This document shows, in pieces, positions 32,494 to 41,572 of a stretch of 64,000 nucleotides of DNA. The notes beneath the pieces are model-generated. The model did no database searches. It saw only the letters and a list, made by a program, of their open reading frames with translations, and had not been told where the DNA came from. The position numbers and the translations under genes are program-made. Positions within the stretch are counted from its first letter, which is position 1; the number at the start of each line of letters is the position of its first letter. The stretch lies in assembly GCA_040394635.1 (NCBI GenBank), contig JBEBRW010000004.1:62001-126000 (forward strand), given 5' to 3'. The stretch comes from UBA5239 sp040394635 (lineage in GTDB: Bacteria; Verrucomicrobiota; Lentisphaeria; Victivallales; Victivallaceae).

Positions 32494-34650
32494 TTAGGAG
32501 AAGCAGCGGAACTCGTAGACTCTGGCCGAGGGATCGCCGTTGGTGGCGGTGACCAGCAGCCGGAATTTCCGGGCATGCACCGGGGCGAACGCATGCAGCC
32601 GGCGGCGCTGATAGTTGCCGGCCACGTTGACCACGGCTTGCCATTGGCCGTCCTGCCAGGCCTGGACCTCGTAGTCCCGGACGCATTCGCGGGGAATACC
32701 GCAGTAACAGGGTTTGTCCAGATTGGTATCGAAAATCAGTTCGACGCGGCTGACGCTCTGTTCCTGCCCGAAATCGAGCTCCAGATGTTGCAGCGGGCCC
32801 GGTTCGGAAATCCACATGTTCGGGGCCGTGCCGGTGACCCGCGACAGCCCGTTGACGGCGTTTGCCGCCGGATACAGCCGCAGCGGCGGCACCGTCTCAA
32901 AACACCAGTTGTCGTTGTCCAGATAGCAACCGTCGAGCTTCCGGTCCAGGCCCGGCAGGTAACGGCGGTGGAGAGCGATTTCGACACCCGGCAGGGCGGG
33001 CAGCATGATGCCGTAGCGCGCCCCGGGCGTGGTCGGCGCATTGAAATTGAATTCAGTGACTCCGTCCGCGATTTGCGCCCTGGCGGAAGCGATAACCCGG
33101 TTGTCAGCGTCCAACAGCGACGCTTCGGCCATGGCCGGCTGTGCCGCTTTGAAGCGGATTCGGACCGATTCCAGAACATCGGACGAAGCGGTGAACATCT
33201 GCGCCCGGCGGCGGTCGGCAGGCGGCACGTCGCACGGGTCGAAGGTTTCGCGGTCCGGTGCGATCAGCGGCTCGGTGGAGGTGGTTTCCGGCATGCGCAG
33301 TATCAATTCGCTGGACGCGGAAGCCGTCGCAGGAATGCCTTTTACCGGAAGCGGCAGGATCGGCAGCACGGAATCGTCCTCGGCCAGCATAGCCTGCAGT
33401 TCACGGATATGGTCGCGCCCGACTTCACGCGGAGTAATGCCGTATCGGCGCGCCAGCACGGCGGCGGCGGCGATGGCTTGTCCGCAGAGCGCACAGGTCG
33501 CCATGAGCCGCGTCGTGCCCAGCGCCACGTGGGTTACGCTGATGTTGCGTCCGCCCATCATCAGGTTATCGATGTTGCGCGAGTAGAGGCAGCGGAACGG
33601 TATCGGGTAGGTGCCGGGGTAGATGAACGGCGGCGGGCTACCCGGGTGCCCCTTGCTGAAAACGCCTTCCGGCGGGTGCAGGTCGATCGGCCAGCCGCCA
33701 TAGGCCACCGTGTCCGGGAAGTCCGGGTGATTGAGCACGTCGTTCTGGGTCAGGATATGGTCGCCCATCAGCCGCCGCGATTCGCGCTTGCCGGGGCAGG
33801 GTGCGATCCAGTTGATGGCGTAATTTTCCGCGCCGTGGCCGCCGCCGTTTTTCACGTGATCCCACACGCCGTAAAGCACGCTCAGGAGCGTGCGGTAAAT
33901 CTGTTCGTTGTCGGTGATGGTGTCGAGTTCGCCGCCGTATTCGAGCCACCAGTAACCCTGTTTCGGATTGTTGTGCATGCGGTACGGCAGGTCCTCGTCG
34001 CCGTTGATCTTATGCGCCCACGGCGGGGGCACAAACGGCACCGGGTGCCCCAGGTCAATTGCGCGGAAAGAGATCGAGGAGCCCATGGTTTTGCGGTCGG
34101 TTTTTTCCTGACCCAGCGATTCGCCGAATTCGTCGCGTGCTTCGCGCCCGACGCGAAATTCCGCCCCGGCGGCGGCCGCCACAAACGAGTCGCCGCTGCA
34201 GTCGATGAAAAGCGGTGCCGCGATGACATGCGTGAGCTCGCTGCCGAGCGTGCGGGCTTTGACCGATTCAATGCGGCTGCCGTTCATCGCGACTTCGTAA
34301 GCCTCGGTATTCAGCAGCAAGGTCAGGTTCGGCTCGCGTTCGGCCCACTCGCGCATGACCAGGCTCCAATGCTGCTCCCAGCCGTTGGCGCGGCGGTAAA
34401 ATGCCTCGAGCCTCATTTCTTCGAGCACGCCGCACTCGCGGGCGTTGCGGTTCACATATTCCTGTGCGCCGTTCACGCAGGCTCCGTCGGAGTTGCAGGA
34501 GCACTCCGAGCTGGAGGGGCCGCCAAGGACGGGACGGTTCTGCACCAGCACGGTTTTCAGCCCGCGCCGGGCGGCGGCAATGGCGGCCACGGTGCCTGAA
34601 ACACCGCCGCCGACCACCAACAGATCAACTTCATGATTTATCGTTTTCAT
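32494..34650 (-). CDS. FAD-dependent oxidoreductase fused to an F5/8C-like domain
   Basis: The N-terminal half is a PF12831-type flavoprotein. The dinucleotide-binding motif VVGGGVSGTVAAIAAARRG is near residues 12-30, LGGPSSSECSC follows, and the second FAD contact FIDCSGDSFVAAAAGAEF lies near 150. LYSRNIDNLMMGGRNISVTHVALGTTRLMATCALCGQAIAAAA is the family's C-terminal FAD block. The last 150 residues (about 570-718) resemble a discoidin (F5/8C) sugar-binding domain: WISEPGPLQHLELDFGQEQSVSRVELIFDTNL, YEVQAWQDGQWQAV. There is no signal peptide at the ATG at 34650, which overlaps the upstream stop by 4 bp. Substrate unknown. Confidence 0.82.
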   Translation of the reverse strand: MKTINHEVDLLVVGGGVSGTVAAIAAARRGLKTVLVQNRPVLGGPSSSECSCNSDGACVNGAQEYVNRNARECGVLEEMRLEAFYRRANGWEQHWSLVMREWAEREPNLTLLLNTEAYEVAMNGSRIESVKARTLGSELTHVIAAPLFIDCSGDSFVAAAAGAEFRVGREARDEFGESLGQEKTDRKTMGSSISFRAIDLGHPVPFVPPPWAHKINGDEDLPYRMHNNPKQGYWWLEYGGELDTITDNEQIYRTLLSVLYGVWDHVKNGGGHGAENYAINWIAPCPGKRESRRLMGDHILTQNDVLNHPDFPDTVAYGGWPIDLHPPEGVFSKGHPGSPPPFIYPGTYPIPFRCLYSRNIDNLMMGGRNISVTHVALGTTRLMATCALCGQAIAAAAVLARRYGITPREVGRDHIRELQAMLAEDDSVLPILPLPVKGIPATASASSELILRMPETTSTEPLIAPDRETFDPCDVPPADRRRAQMFTASSDVLESVRIRFKAAQPAMAEASLLDADNRVIASARAQIADGVTEFNFNAPTTPGARYGIMLPALPGVEIALHRRYLPGLDRKLDGCYLDNDNWCFETVPPLRLYPAANAVNGLSRVTGTAPNMWISEPGPLQHLELDFGQEQSVSRVELIFDTNLDKPCYCGIPRECVRDYEVQAWQDGQWQAVVNVAGNYQRRRLHAFAPVHARKFRLLVTATNGDPSARVYEFRCFS

Positions 34651-35642
34651 AATTCCACTTCTATAATGTTCCAACAATTACTGGCAAAATGATCGAGCGG
34701 ATAGATTTTCAGCTGTCCACCCGTGGTAATGTGGCTGATTTCGACGGTAACCACCTGACCGGCGGGCAGCGATACCAGATCCGCCTGGTTCAGCAGGTAT
34801 TTTTTGCCGTCCGGCGCCACGATACGATACTCGACGTCCTTCGCGAGTTCCAGCCGGGCCCAGACCGAATGCGGTGCATGGCGGTTCAAAAGCTGCAACC
34901 GCAGGACGCCGCCGGCAGCTTTCAGCTTGGCGGGATTTCCTATGACCAGAATTTTTTCCAGTTCGCCGAGCTGCGCGTCCGCGTTTTTCAGCGATTCTTC
35001 GTTGTTGGCAATCGTGATTGCCGGGGCGGGCAGGCGGAATTCCGCCGGGACCTTAGGCTGTGCCTCTTTATAGCGCTTCAGGGCATAAGTCAGCATTTCG
35101 TAGCGGTTCATGTCGCGGGGGAATTCATTACGTGCTTCGGCGGTATCGAGCTGGTTTTCGGCGATCTCTTTCAGTTCGAGCCAGGCGATGCGGATTTCGC
35201 CTTTTTTGTCCGGCATGATACCGAAATTGAGGTAGAACGGCAGTTTCTCCACCTTGAAGCGGAGTTTGTACTCATCATACTCGTTGTCGCCGGCGAAGTG
35301 TTTGCGGAAGAGCCGCTGTACCTTTTCGCTGCTGCCCCAGACGAAACCCTCGGTCAGGATCACTTGTGCCGAACTGGTGGTGGAGGCGGCGTTTACGGTC
35401 AACTCGTAGCTTTTGCCGAGCGAATCCGCAGGCATGGTGGCGGTGACCCGGCAGAAACCGCTTGTGGAAGCCGCGATGGTGGCGGCTTCGTATAAACCGG
35501 CGGCGCTTTTCATGGCTTTGGTTTTGTGGGCGGTCCATGCATGGAGTTCGGCGCCGTTGATCTTTTTGCCAAGTTCGACATCGACCGCATGGGCCATGCC
35601 GATGATACAGAGCAGAATCAGCGTAGCATATCTTTTCATCAT
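34647..35642 (-). CDS. Secreted protein of unknown function, cassette 3
   Basis: A 331-aa protein with a signal peptide (MKRYATLILLCIIGMAHA). It is beta-rich in the first half (SYELTVNAASTTSSAQVILTEGF, like a carbohydrate-binding module) and mixed in the second. I do not recognise a family. It lies 1 bp after the DUF4091-like gene and is coupled to the oxidoreductase by ATGA, so all three are made together. A glycan-binding helper is likely from context. Confidence 0.65.
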   Translation of the reverse strand: MMKRYATLILLCIIGMAHAVDVELGKKINGAELHAWTAHKTKAMKSAAGLYEAATIAASTSGFCRVTATMPADSLGKSYELTVNAASTTSSAQVILTEGFVWGSSEKVQRLFRKHFAGDNEYDEYKLRFKVEKLPFYLNFGIMPDKKGEIRIAWLELKEIAENQLDTAEARNEFPRDMNRYEMLTYALKRYKEAQPKVPAEFRLPAPAITIANNEESLKNADAQLGELEKILVIGNPAKLKAAGGVLRLQLLNRHAPHSVWARLELAKDVEYRIVAPDGKKYLLNQADLVSLPAGQVVTVEISHITTGGQLKIYPLDHFASNCWNIIEVEL

Positions 35643-35643
35643 T

Positions 35644-37104
35644 TTATTTCTCCATCAGGAAGTTGGTGATTTCATTCTTCAGGGCATTCGCGGCGGCGAA
35701 GGACTGCGGGTTTCGCACTGCGGTGTCGATTTTCTTCTCCAATTCGACATTGCCTTTCTGACGGGCCAGGTCAAAGAACAGATAATCCTCGAGCCCGATC
35801 CGGAACGCCCGCCAGCGGCGCGACGGAATGCTGTCCGCATCGTTGTCCCGCCCCGGATAAATGGTTACCGGCGAGGCGGTTTTGCCCTGAAAATCATCCC
35901 ATGGCATCGACTTCCCGTCCGCCATCCACAAACTGGTCCAGTAGCCGACTCCATGCAGTTGGTACCGATAGGCGCTGCGCCCCATCTGACGGTAAAACGA
36001 ATGCGGGCGGAGGCGCTTCTGGATCACCGGGCACCAGTAAATGGTGTTATAACGAACGTGCTTCATCAGCGGTTTGACGATGTCGCCGCGATCGCGGAAA
36101 AACGAGGCGTTGTACTGGAAATAATCCACATAATTTCCATCCACCAGCCGCTGCATCTCTTCCGGGGTGGCCTTGGTGGTGGGGTCGGCATAAACCATGA
36201 CCTTCGGGTCGGCGGCTTTCGACGCTTTGGCGGCGGCGAAGAAGTTATTCTGGACGTTTTCATCATACGGATAAAGGATAAAGTCGTCGTAACCGTAGCC
36301 CTGTTTTTTGACATTATCGATTACCAGTTTCAGGTATTCGACGTATTCCGCATAGCCTTTTTCGGTCAGGACATTTATGTTCCGTGGCGGTGCGGCACAA
36401 CGCAACATGGCCAGCCCCTTGCCCTTGAGGACGGCGAGCATCGCATTCAACTCCGTAAAATCGTATTTGCCATCCTTCAGTTCCGGGCGCTCGAGCACGT
36501 GAAAAGCGTTGACACGGGACTCCGTGAGCAGTTCCAGTATTTTCTGCCGGCCCGCGTCGGTGGCGCCGCGCAGACTGCAGTCCCAGGTCATGATCGAGAG
36601 CGGATGTTTTTCCGGCAGGGTAAGTGGCAGAATCTCGATATTCAGCGGATTGACTGTGGTGGTATTGTCCATGACGTTGGTCGTGGTAAAGGTGCCGTGG
36701 TAATGACCGGGCTTGGCGTTAGTGGGCAGGTCGATAAAAACCTGACGGTTCTCCCCGGCGGGGATGACAATGACGCCGTCGGCACTGATTTCCGGTAGCA
36801 CGTCGGCCGGGAGTTGGCCGAGGCGGGCGCGGATGTGTACCGCTTCGCGTATTACCGGCTTCAGGGAATTGAGGCCGGTCAGACCGATCCGGCAATACAT
36901 CGTATCGGCGGAGGAATTGTAGACGCTGAAAGCCGCGATACCTGCTTCGCCGCCGCAGAACCGCAGGGCGGCGGGTTGCCCGCCGGTTTTGCCGGTGAGG
37001 CTGTAATAAGTCTCCAGCGGATCGGCAACCATCGATACTTCGGGAGATGCCGCATGGATGCAGGCGATTGAAATACAGGCGAGTAGAATTGAAATTCGTT
37101 TCAT
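35644..37104 (-). CDS. Secreted DUF4091-like glycosidase-type protein
   Basis: The ATG at 37104 gives a clean signal peptide (MKRISILLACISIACIHA); the longer frame overlaps the pseudopilin gene. An N-terminal beta-sandwich (about 25-170, GHYHGTFTTTNV) precedes a barrel-like part with FHVLERPELKDGKYDF, YGYDDFILYPYDEN and KVMVYADPTT. The C-terminus has the DUF4091 signature: VTIYPGRDNDADSIPSRRWRAFRIGLEDYLFFDLARQ-like spacing. DUF4091 proteins are found in glycan-degrading loci; enzyme activity is not settled. Cotranscribed with a pseudopilin 10 bp upstream. Confidence 0.8.
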   Translation of the reverse strand: MKRISILLACISIACIHAASPEVSMVADPLETYYSLTGKTGGQPAALRFCGGEAGIAAFSVYNSSADTMYCRIGLTGLNSLKPVIREAVHIRARLGQLPADVLPEISADGVIVIPAGENRQVFIDLPTNAKPGHYHGTFTTTNVMDNTTTVNPLNIEILPLTLPEKHPLSIMTWDCSLRGATDAGRQKILELLTESRVNAFHVLERPELKDGKYDFTELNAMLAVLKGKGLAMLRCAAPPRNINVLTEKGYAEYVEYLKLVIDNVKKQGYGYDDFILYPYDENVQNNFFAAAKASKAADPKVMVYADPTTKATPEEMQRLVDGNYVDYFQYNASFFRDRGDIVKPLMKHVRYNTIYWCPVIQKRLRPHSFYRQMGRSAYRYQLHGVGYWTSLWMADGKSMPWDDFQGKTASPVTIYPGRDNDADSIPSRRWRAFRIGLEDYLFFDLARQKGNVELEKKIDTAVRNPQSFAAANALKNEITNFLMEK

Positions 37105-37114
37105 GAGCATATCC

Positions 37115-37843
37115 TTAATCGTCGGTGCCGTTGAAGGGCCATTTCTGCCAGACATCGCCTAGCATGTTGTAGTTGCCGTAAGCATTGGAGTAATTGGTGA
37201 CGGCGCCATAACGGGGGCGGTCGGTGGTCCCGGCGTGACCGTCGATGAAAATCACATTCATGCTGTTCTGGTGTGGAAACGTCACAAAGCCGTCGTCCCC
37301 GGGTCCGACGCTTTCGATGAAATAAGCGAGGTTACTGGGGTTCGTCACGGAGGTCAGTTTAAATACCCCCGGGATCTCAATTTTGGTCCAGCGGTCGCCG
37401 GAAAATGCCGCCCGGGCATCGGTCAACCGGTGATTGATGACGAAAGGCATGTAGAGGCGGGGAAGCGGCGCCCGGCCGGGGCAGCTGAGAATCCCCTGCA
37501 TCTGGGCGGTGGTGTATTGCCAGTCGACATAGCCGAGGTAGGCAGTTGGAGCCCAGCTGTTCCAGGTGGTGTCGGTCCCTTTTTTGCCCAGGAGGGCCTG
37601 GTGGCGGATGCCTTTCCATTTATCGGTGGCATGCAGGACCCGGTCGCGTCCCAGCGCCATATCGTTGTAGTCCATGGTGTAGAAAATCAGTGCCTGCGTA
37701 TACTGGCGCATGTTGCTGCGGCAGTTCGAAGCCTGCGCCCGGCCCCGCGCCTGGTTCAGCGCCGGCAGCAGCATGGCGGCCAGAATGGCGATGATAGCGA
37801 TAACGACCAGCAGTTCAATGAGTGTAAAATTTCGTCCTTTCAT
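37115..37843 (-). CDS. Type II secretion-like pseudopilin, cassette member
   Basis: Starts MKGRNFTLIELLVVIAIIAIL, with cleavage expected before Phe6. The helix LAAMLLPALNQARGRAQA continues. The tail HQNSMNVIFIDGHAG is a textbook H-x9-DG motif, used to recognise these proteins in planctomycetes and Lentisphaerota. 242 aa is usual. It lies 12 bp downstream of the regulator and 10 bp upstream of the DUF4091-like gene, the cassette order also seen at 16.4-11.4 kb. Confidence 0.9.
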   Translation of the reverse strand: MKGRNFTLIELLVVIAIIAILAAMLLPALNQARGRAQASNCRSNMRQYTQALIFYTMDYNDMALGRDRVLHATDKWKGIRHQALLGKKGTDTTWNSWAPTAYLGYVDWQYTTAQMQGILSCPGRAPLPRLYMPFVINHRLTDARAAFSGDRWTKIEIPGVFKLTSVTNPSNLAYFIESVGPGDDGFVTFPHQNSMNVIFIDGHAGTTDRPRYGAVTNYSNAYGNYNMLGDVWQKWPFNGTDD

Positions 37844-37855
37844 GTCAAATCCTCC

Positions 37856-39046
37856 TCAGTTGTTTTTATTGTCATATGGTCCTGTCGATTGGCGAATTAT
37901 CAGCGAAGTGGGCAAATGGCGGTTCAGCGTATTCACCGGTACGTTCCGGCGGCGTGCCTCCGCGATCATCTCCACGGACTCTTTGCCGGTCTGGCGGCGC
38001 GGATTGCGGATCGCGGTCCACTGGGGGGTATGGCTCCGGGCGTGGTCGCTGTCGTCGTAACTGATCAGCGAAATGTCCTCCGGTATCCTCAGTCCGAGCT
38101 CCTGTATCACCGGCAGGCAGTAATTCGTCAGTTCGTCGCTGCTGATCATCAAGGCCGTCGGGCGGTCCTCTGCGGAAAGTATCCGGCGCAATCTGTTTAG
38201 GGCCGCTTCATCCTGGCGGCAGTCCGGCAGGGCCCACTCGCCGCGCATCTTGAAATGTTTGTTCAGCACGTTCATCATACAGTCGAAACGGTCGATCGTC
38301 TGGAGCTGGAAAATTTCCCGGCGCGGAATCCACTGACCCATGGCCGCCACCTTGCGGTGACCGAGCTCGGCGAGATATTCCGCGGCCGCCGTAAAACCGA
38401 TATTCAGGTCGACGGTGACCGTACCGAGGTGCGGCCGAAACGCCTTGCCGCCGATGAACACCTGCGGCAGCGACTGCTCCGCCAGCAGCAATTCAAAGGC
38501 GCGCCCATGCTGTTTGCCGCTGCTTTCGCCCAGGTAAATCAGTCCGTTCAGCTTGGAAATCATTTCTTTGAGCCACTGGTTAAGCTGCTCGAATTCGTTG
38601 TCCTCCTCCGGCAGCGGCACGATCATGGCGGCGAAACCGAATTGCGTGGCGGTATCCATGATGCCGCAGACAACTTCGAGGGCGGAGTGAGCCCGCTGGC
38701 TCAGCAGATCCTCCATCCGGTCCGGCAGCACGAGTCCGAGGGCCGGCAGGAAACGGTTGCAATAACTTTCGGCAAATTCGGGTGTCACCTGCAAAATACG
38801 TTTGCCGGGGGAACGCTGCAACACACCATCGGCCTCCAGCGTGCCGTAGGCCCGGCGGACCGTGTCGCGGTTCAGCTTCAGGTCCTCCGCCAGCGTCAGC
38901 ATTGACGGCAGCGGCGTGCCCTCCGGGATGCGACCGCGCAGCAGCGAACCGCGGATGTTCTCCGCCAGCTGGTGATGCAGCGGCACCGGAGAATCATGCT
39001 CCAGGCAAATGTCCGGATAAAACCGATTTTGTTGCTTGCTGTCCAT
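37856..39046 (-). CDS. GntR-type regulator with LacI-like sensor, cassette 3
   Basis: Winged helix at about 15-85 (PLHHQLAENIRGSLLRGRIPEGTPLPSMLTLAEDLKLNRDTVRRAYGTLEADGVL, a full GntR signature). The sensor domain has LNGLIYLGES, PQVFIGGKAFRPHLGTVTVDLNIG, RPTALMISSDELTNYCLPVIQELGLRIPEDISLISYDD, the standard LacI core, with NPRRQTGKESVEMI as the last dimer helix. Its promoter carries a perfect 10-bp inverted repeat overlapping the -10. It heads the five-gene operon to 32494. Confidence 0.88.
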   Translation of the reverse strand: MDSKQQNRFYPDICLEHDSPVPLHHQLAENIRGSLLRGRIPEGTPLPSMLTLAEDLKLNRDTVRRAYGTLEADGVLQRSPGKRILQVTPEFAESYCNRFLPALGLVLPDRMEDLLSQRAHSALEVVCGIMDTATQFGFAAMIVPLPEEDNEFEQLNQWLKEMISKLNGLIYLGESSGKQHGRAFELLLAEQSLPQVFIGGKAFRPHLGTVTVDLNIGFTAAAEYLAELGHRKVAAMGQWIPRREIFQLQTIDRFDCMMNVLNKHFKMRGEWALPDCRQDEAALNRLRRILSAEDRPTALMISSDELTNYCLPVIQELGLRIPEDISLISYDDSDHARSHTPQWTAIRNPRRQTGKESVEMIAEARRRNVPVNTLNRHLPTSLIIRQSTGPYDNKNN

Positions 39047-39066
39047 AATAAAAACCGATGCGTTTA

Positions 39067-39110
39067 TTTATTGTATGGTATATTATACAATAAACAAATA
39101 AAAAAGTCAA
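39067..39110 (-). promoter_or_regulatory. Promoter with perfect 10-bp inverted-repeat operator, cassette 3
   Basis: Minus strand TTGACT (39110-39105), 17-bp spacer, TATAAT (39087-39082). TTTATTGTAT (39067-39076) and ATACAATAAA (39085-39094) form a perfect inverted repeat with an 8-bp centre that covers the -10, ideal for repression by the regulator it drives. Confidence 0.85.
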
Positions 39111-39336
39111 TACCCGAACCCCTGAATTTCCCATTTCTTTCTGAATTGATGCAAAAGAGCCAAAGGACTGAAATGACGAAAATGACGCAAGGGATAAGCT
39201 TATTGATTAATGAAATGGTTTTATAGACACAGAAATAGACACAAAAGACAGGGAAATCCTGAAAATGACCGGCCCCCGGCTGGATTTATCGGAAAACGCT
39301 CATTATAATAATGAAAACGAAAACAATGGATTCAAC
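39111..39336. other. Divergent regulator intergenic region
   Basis: No gene is seen. It separates two divergent GntR-type regulators. Degenerate 9-bp units (AATGACGAA, AATGACGCA near 39170-39190; ATAGACACA-like near 39225-39255) recall the nonamer repeats found elsewhere, but too few are present for certainty. Confidence 0.4.
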
Positions 39337-40410
39337 ATGATCAAAGTCCGAACCAAAAGACTGCAGACGGCAAAGGCATATCTGGCAAATTGCCTGGCTT
39401 CGGTGGAAAACGGCGAAATGCTGCCCCCGATCCGGGATTTGATCGAAGGCAGCGGCACTACACGCGCGGCGGTTTATCAGGCGATCGCTTATTATCGCGA
39501 GCGCGGGCTGCTCGAGTCGCGTCCGCGCATCGGGCTGTTCAAAACCGGCAACGATAACTCGGCGCGGATCATCGACCTGATCGCCTGCAATGACACCGGC
39601 TACAGCAATGATCCCTCCGGGCTCATTTTCGACGTGCTGGGGCGGTTTCACAAGGTTGCCGCCGCGCATGGTTACGCCGTGCGGCTGCATTCGGTGCCGC
39701 AGGAGGAGAGCATCGAAAAATATACGCTGCTCTCGCGATTGCCGGACAGCAGCGGGTTCGTCCTGATCCTGGCCAACATCCGCGAACTGGTTTCGGCATT
39801 TCAGGCCACCGGCAAGCCGACGGTGTGCCTGCTTCCGCACGGCAAATTCATCGACGTGGACCAGGTGGTGGACGCCCGGAGCATCGTCGATCTTCAAATG
39901 GCGCACCTGATCGAACTGGGGCACCGCCGGATTCTTTACCTGCGGGAGGAATACCCGTTTTACCAGAATTCGACGATGCTTAACCGGCGGATGCAGTATT
40001 ATCAGGCCATGGCCCGGCACGGGTTCAAGGTCTATCCGCATTGGCAGGACAATTTTGTCCGGGGGGATCTCGGCAAGGCGCTGCAGTCCGCATTCAGCAG
40101 GAATCCGGTACCTACGGCGCTGATCGTGTATGATACCGACTTGCCGGAAGTCTACCGCTTCCTCGAATCGCGCCGGTTGAAGATCGGTTCGGACGTGTCG
40201 GTCATCGCCACGGACGGCTCCGCGGCGATCAACCGCCTGACTCCTTCGGCGACCAGCGTGGTCAGCCACAGCCTGCACGCGGTCGAAACCATTTGGGAGC
40301 TGCTGGAGAAGCAGCGGCGAGGCGACCTGAACCCGAAGACAGTCGAGGTCCTGCTGACTTTTAAAAAAGGCCGTTCCACCGGCAAAGCCCCCAAATCAAG
40401 TTCAAAATAA
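39337..40410 (+). CDS. GntR-type regulator with LacI-like sensor, ahead of GH130
   Basis: The ATG at 39337 (MIKVRTKRL) places the winged helix (about 15-70, LPPIRDLIEGSGTTRAAVYQAIAYYRERGLL) at the usual distance; an earlier in-frame ATG would add 24 residues of low complexity. The sensor part shows GFVLILANIRELVSAFQATGKPTVCLLPHG, HRRILYLREEYPFY and PTALIVYDTDLPEVYRFLESRRLKIGSDVSVIATDG. A basic tail ends the protein. It stands 13 bp upstream of the GH130-like gene on the same strand and probably responds to its sugar product or precursor. Confidence 0.85.
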   Translation: MIKVRTKRLQTAKAYLANCLASVENGEMLPPIRDLIEGSGTTRAAVYQAIAYYRERGLLESRPRIGLFKTGNDNSARIIDLIACNDTGYSNDPSGLIFDVLGRFHKVAAAHGYAVRLHSVPQEESIEKYTLLSRLPDSSGFVLILANIRELVSAFQATGKPTVCLLPHGKFIDVDQVVDARSIVDLQMAHLIELGHRRILYLREEYPFYQNSTMLNRRMQYYQAMARHGFKVYPHWQDNFVRGDLGKALQSAFSRNPVPTALIVYDTDLPEVYRFLESRRLKIGSDVSVIATDGSAAINRLTPSATSVVSHSLHAVETIWELLEKQRRGDLNPKTVEVLLTFKKGRSTGKAPKSSSK

Positions 40411-40423
40411 TAGAGAGGCACAT

Positions 40424-41572
40424 ATGCTTGAATTCAACAAATATTTCGCATTCGGTCCGAAACCCGGTTCGCCGTGGGCCGATAAAATGGTTCTTAACCC
40501 GGCGATGGTCGCGGACCCGGACGATCCGGATACCATCCACATGCTGTTCCGCGCCACCGGGCCGTATCCGGAAGCGCGGCTGCCGGGCAAGCCGATGCCG
40601 TACCCGATTTTCCTGGGCTACGCGGTCAGCCACGACCGGGGGGTAAGCTGGGATTGCGATTTCACTGAACCCGCTTTTGCACCGGGTTGCAACTACAACC
40701 TCGACGAACCACCGATGGTTACCGACGCCTTCGGCCGCCGCATGTTCAACTATGCCAATGGCGCGGTCGAGGACCCGCGATTGTTTTATTTCGAGGACGA
40801 ACTGCATCTGAGCGTGGCCTGCCGTGCGTTTCCGCCCGGGCCGTACTGGGATCACGACGACCCGCTGCAGTGCATGCCGTCCGGCTTCGAGGCATTCGGC
40901 GCGGCGGTGGCGGAAAATTACACCGTTAGTTTGCTCTACAAGGTAAACCTCGATGCGCTGAAAAAACGCGACTATGCGAACAGTTTCCAGTTCGTGACTC
41001 CGCTGCATGAGCCGGACGTCAGCGACAACCGCGACGTGGTGCTTTTCCCGCGCCGTATCAACGGCAAAATCATCTGTATCCACCGCCCCAAGTGGCCCTG
41101 GCGCTACGGGTTTGCCAGGGATATCAAAATTCCGTCGATTTTCATGGCCGCGGCGGATTCGCTGGGCGATTTTTACAGCGGCAAGGCGGCGCAGGAAGTG
41201 TACGCCGTCCCGCAATTCGAGTGGGAAGGCAACCGCATCGGCGCGAGCTGGGCGCCCCTTGAAATCGAGCCGGGCCTCTGGCTGCTGCCGTACCACGGCA
41301 AACAGGACGACAAAGTCGGCTATACCCAGTCTTTCATGTTGTTGAAAGAAAACGGGCAGACCTTTCCCGAAGTCATCGCCCGTCCCACCGGCCGGATGCT
41401 GTACGCGGACCAGCCGTGGGAGCTGGAGGGCGACTTCACCATTCCGTGCCTCTTCACTTGTTCGGGCGTGCTCCGGGACGACGGCACTTTGCTGATGGGT
41501 TACGGCGCGGCCGACGCCAAGGTCGGCATGGTCGAAGTAACCCTCAGCAAACTGATTTCAGCGTTGAATTAA
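40424..41572 (+). CDS. GH130-family glycoside phosphorylase or hydrolase
   Basis: GH130 enzymes cleave beta-mannosides, mostly by phosphorolysis. The five-bladed propeller pattern is visible: LNPAMVADPDDPDTIHMLFRATG, GYAVSHDRGVSWD, GAVEDPRLFYFEDELHLSVACRA (the EDPR acid is typical), NRDVVLFPRRINGKIICIHRP (Asp and Arg/His that bind phosphate or sugar in phosphorylases) and LLMGYGAADAKVGMVEV. No signal peptide, so it acts inside the cell on imported oligosaccharides. The stop overlaps the stop of the convergent ADP-ribosylglycohydrolase gene by 3 bp. Confidence 0.88.
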   Translation: MLEFNKYFAFGPKPGSPWADKMVLNPAMVADPDDPDTIHMLFRATGPYPEARLPGKPMPYPIFLGYAVSHDRGVSWDCDFTEPAFAPGCNYNLDEPPMVTDAFGRRMFNYANGAVEDPRLFYFEDELHLSVACRAFPPGPYWDHDDPLQCMPSGFEAFGAAVAENYTVSLLYKVNLDALKKRDYANSFQFVTPLHEPDVSDNRDVVLFPRRINGKIICIHRPKWPWRYGFARDIKIPSIFMAAADSLGDFYSGKAAQEVYAVPQFEWEGNRIGASWAPLEIEPGLWLLPYHGKQDDKVGYTQSFMLLKENGQTFPEVIARPTGRMLYADQPWELEGDFTIPCLFTCSGVLRDDGTLLMGYGAADAKVGMVEVTLSKLISALN

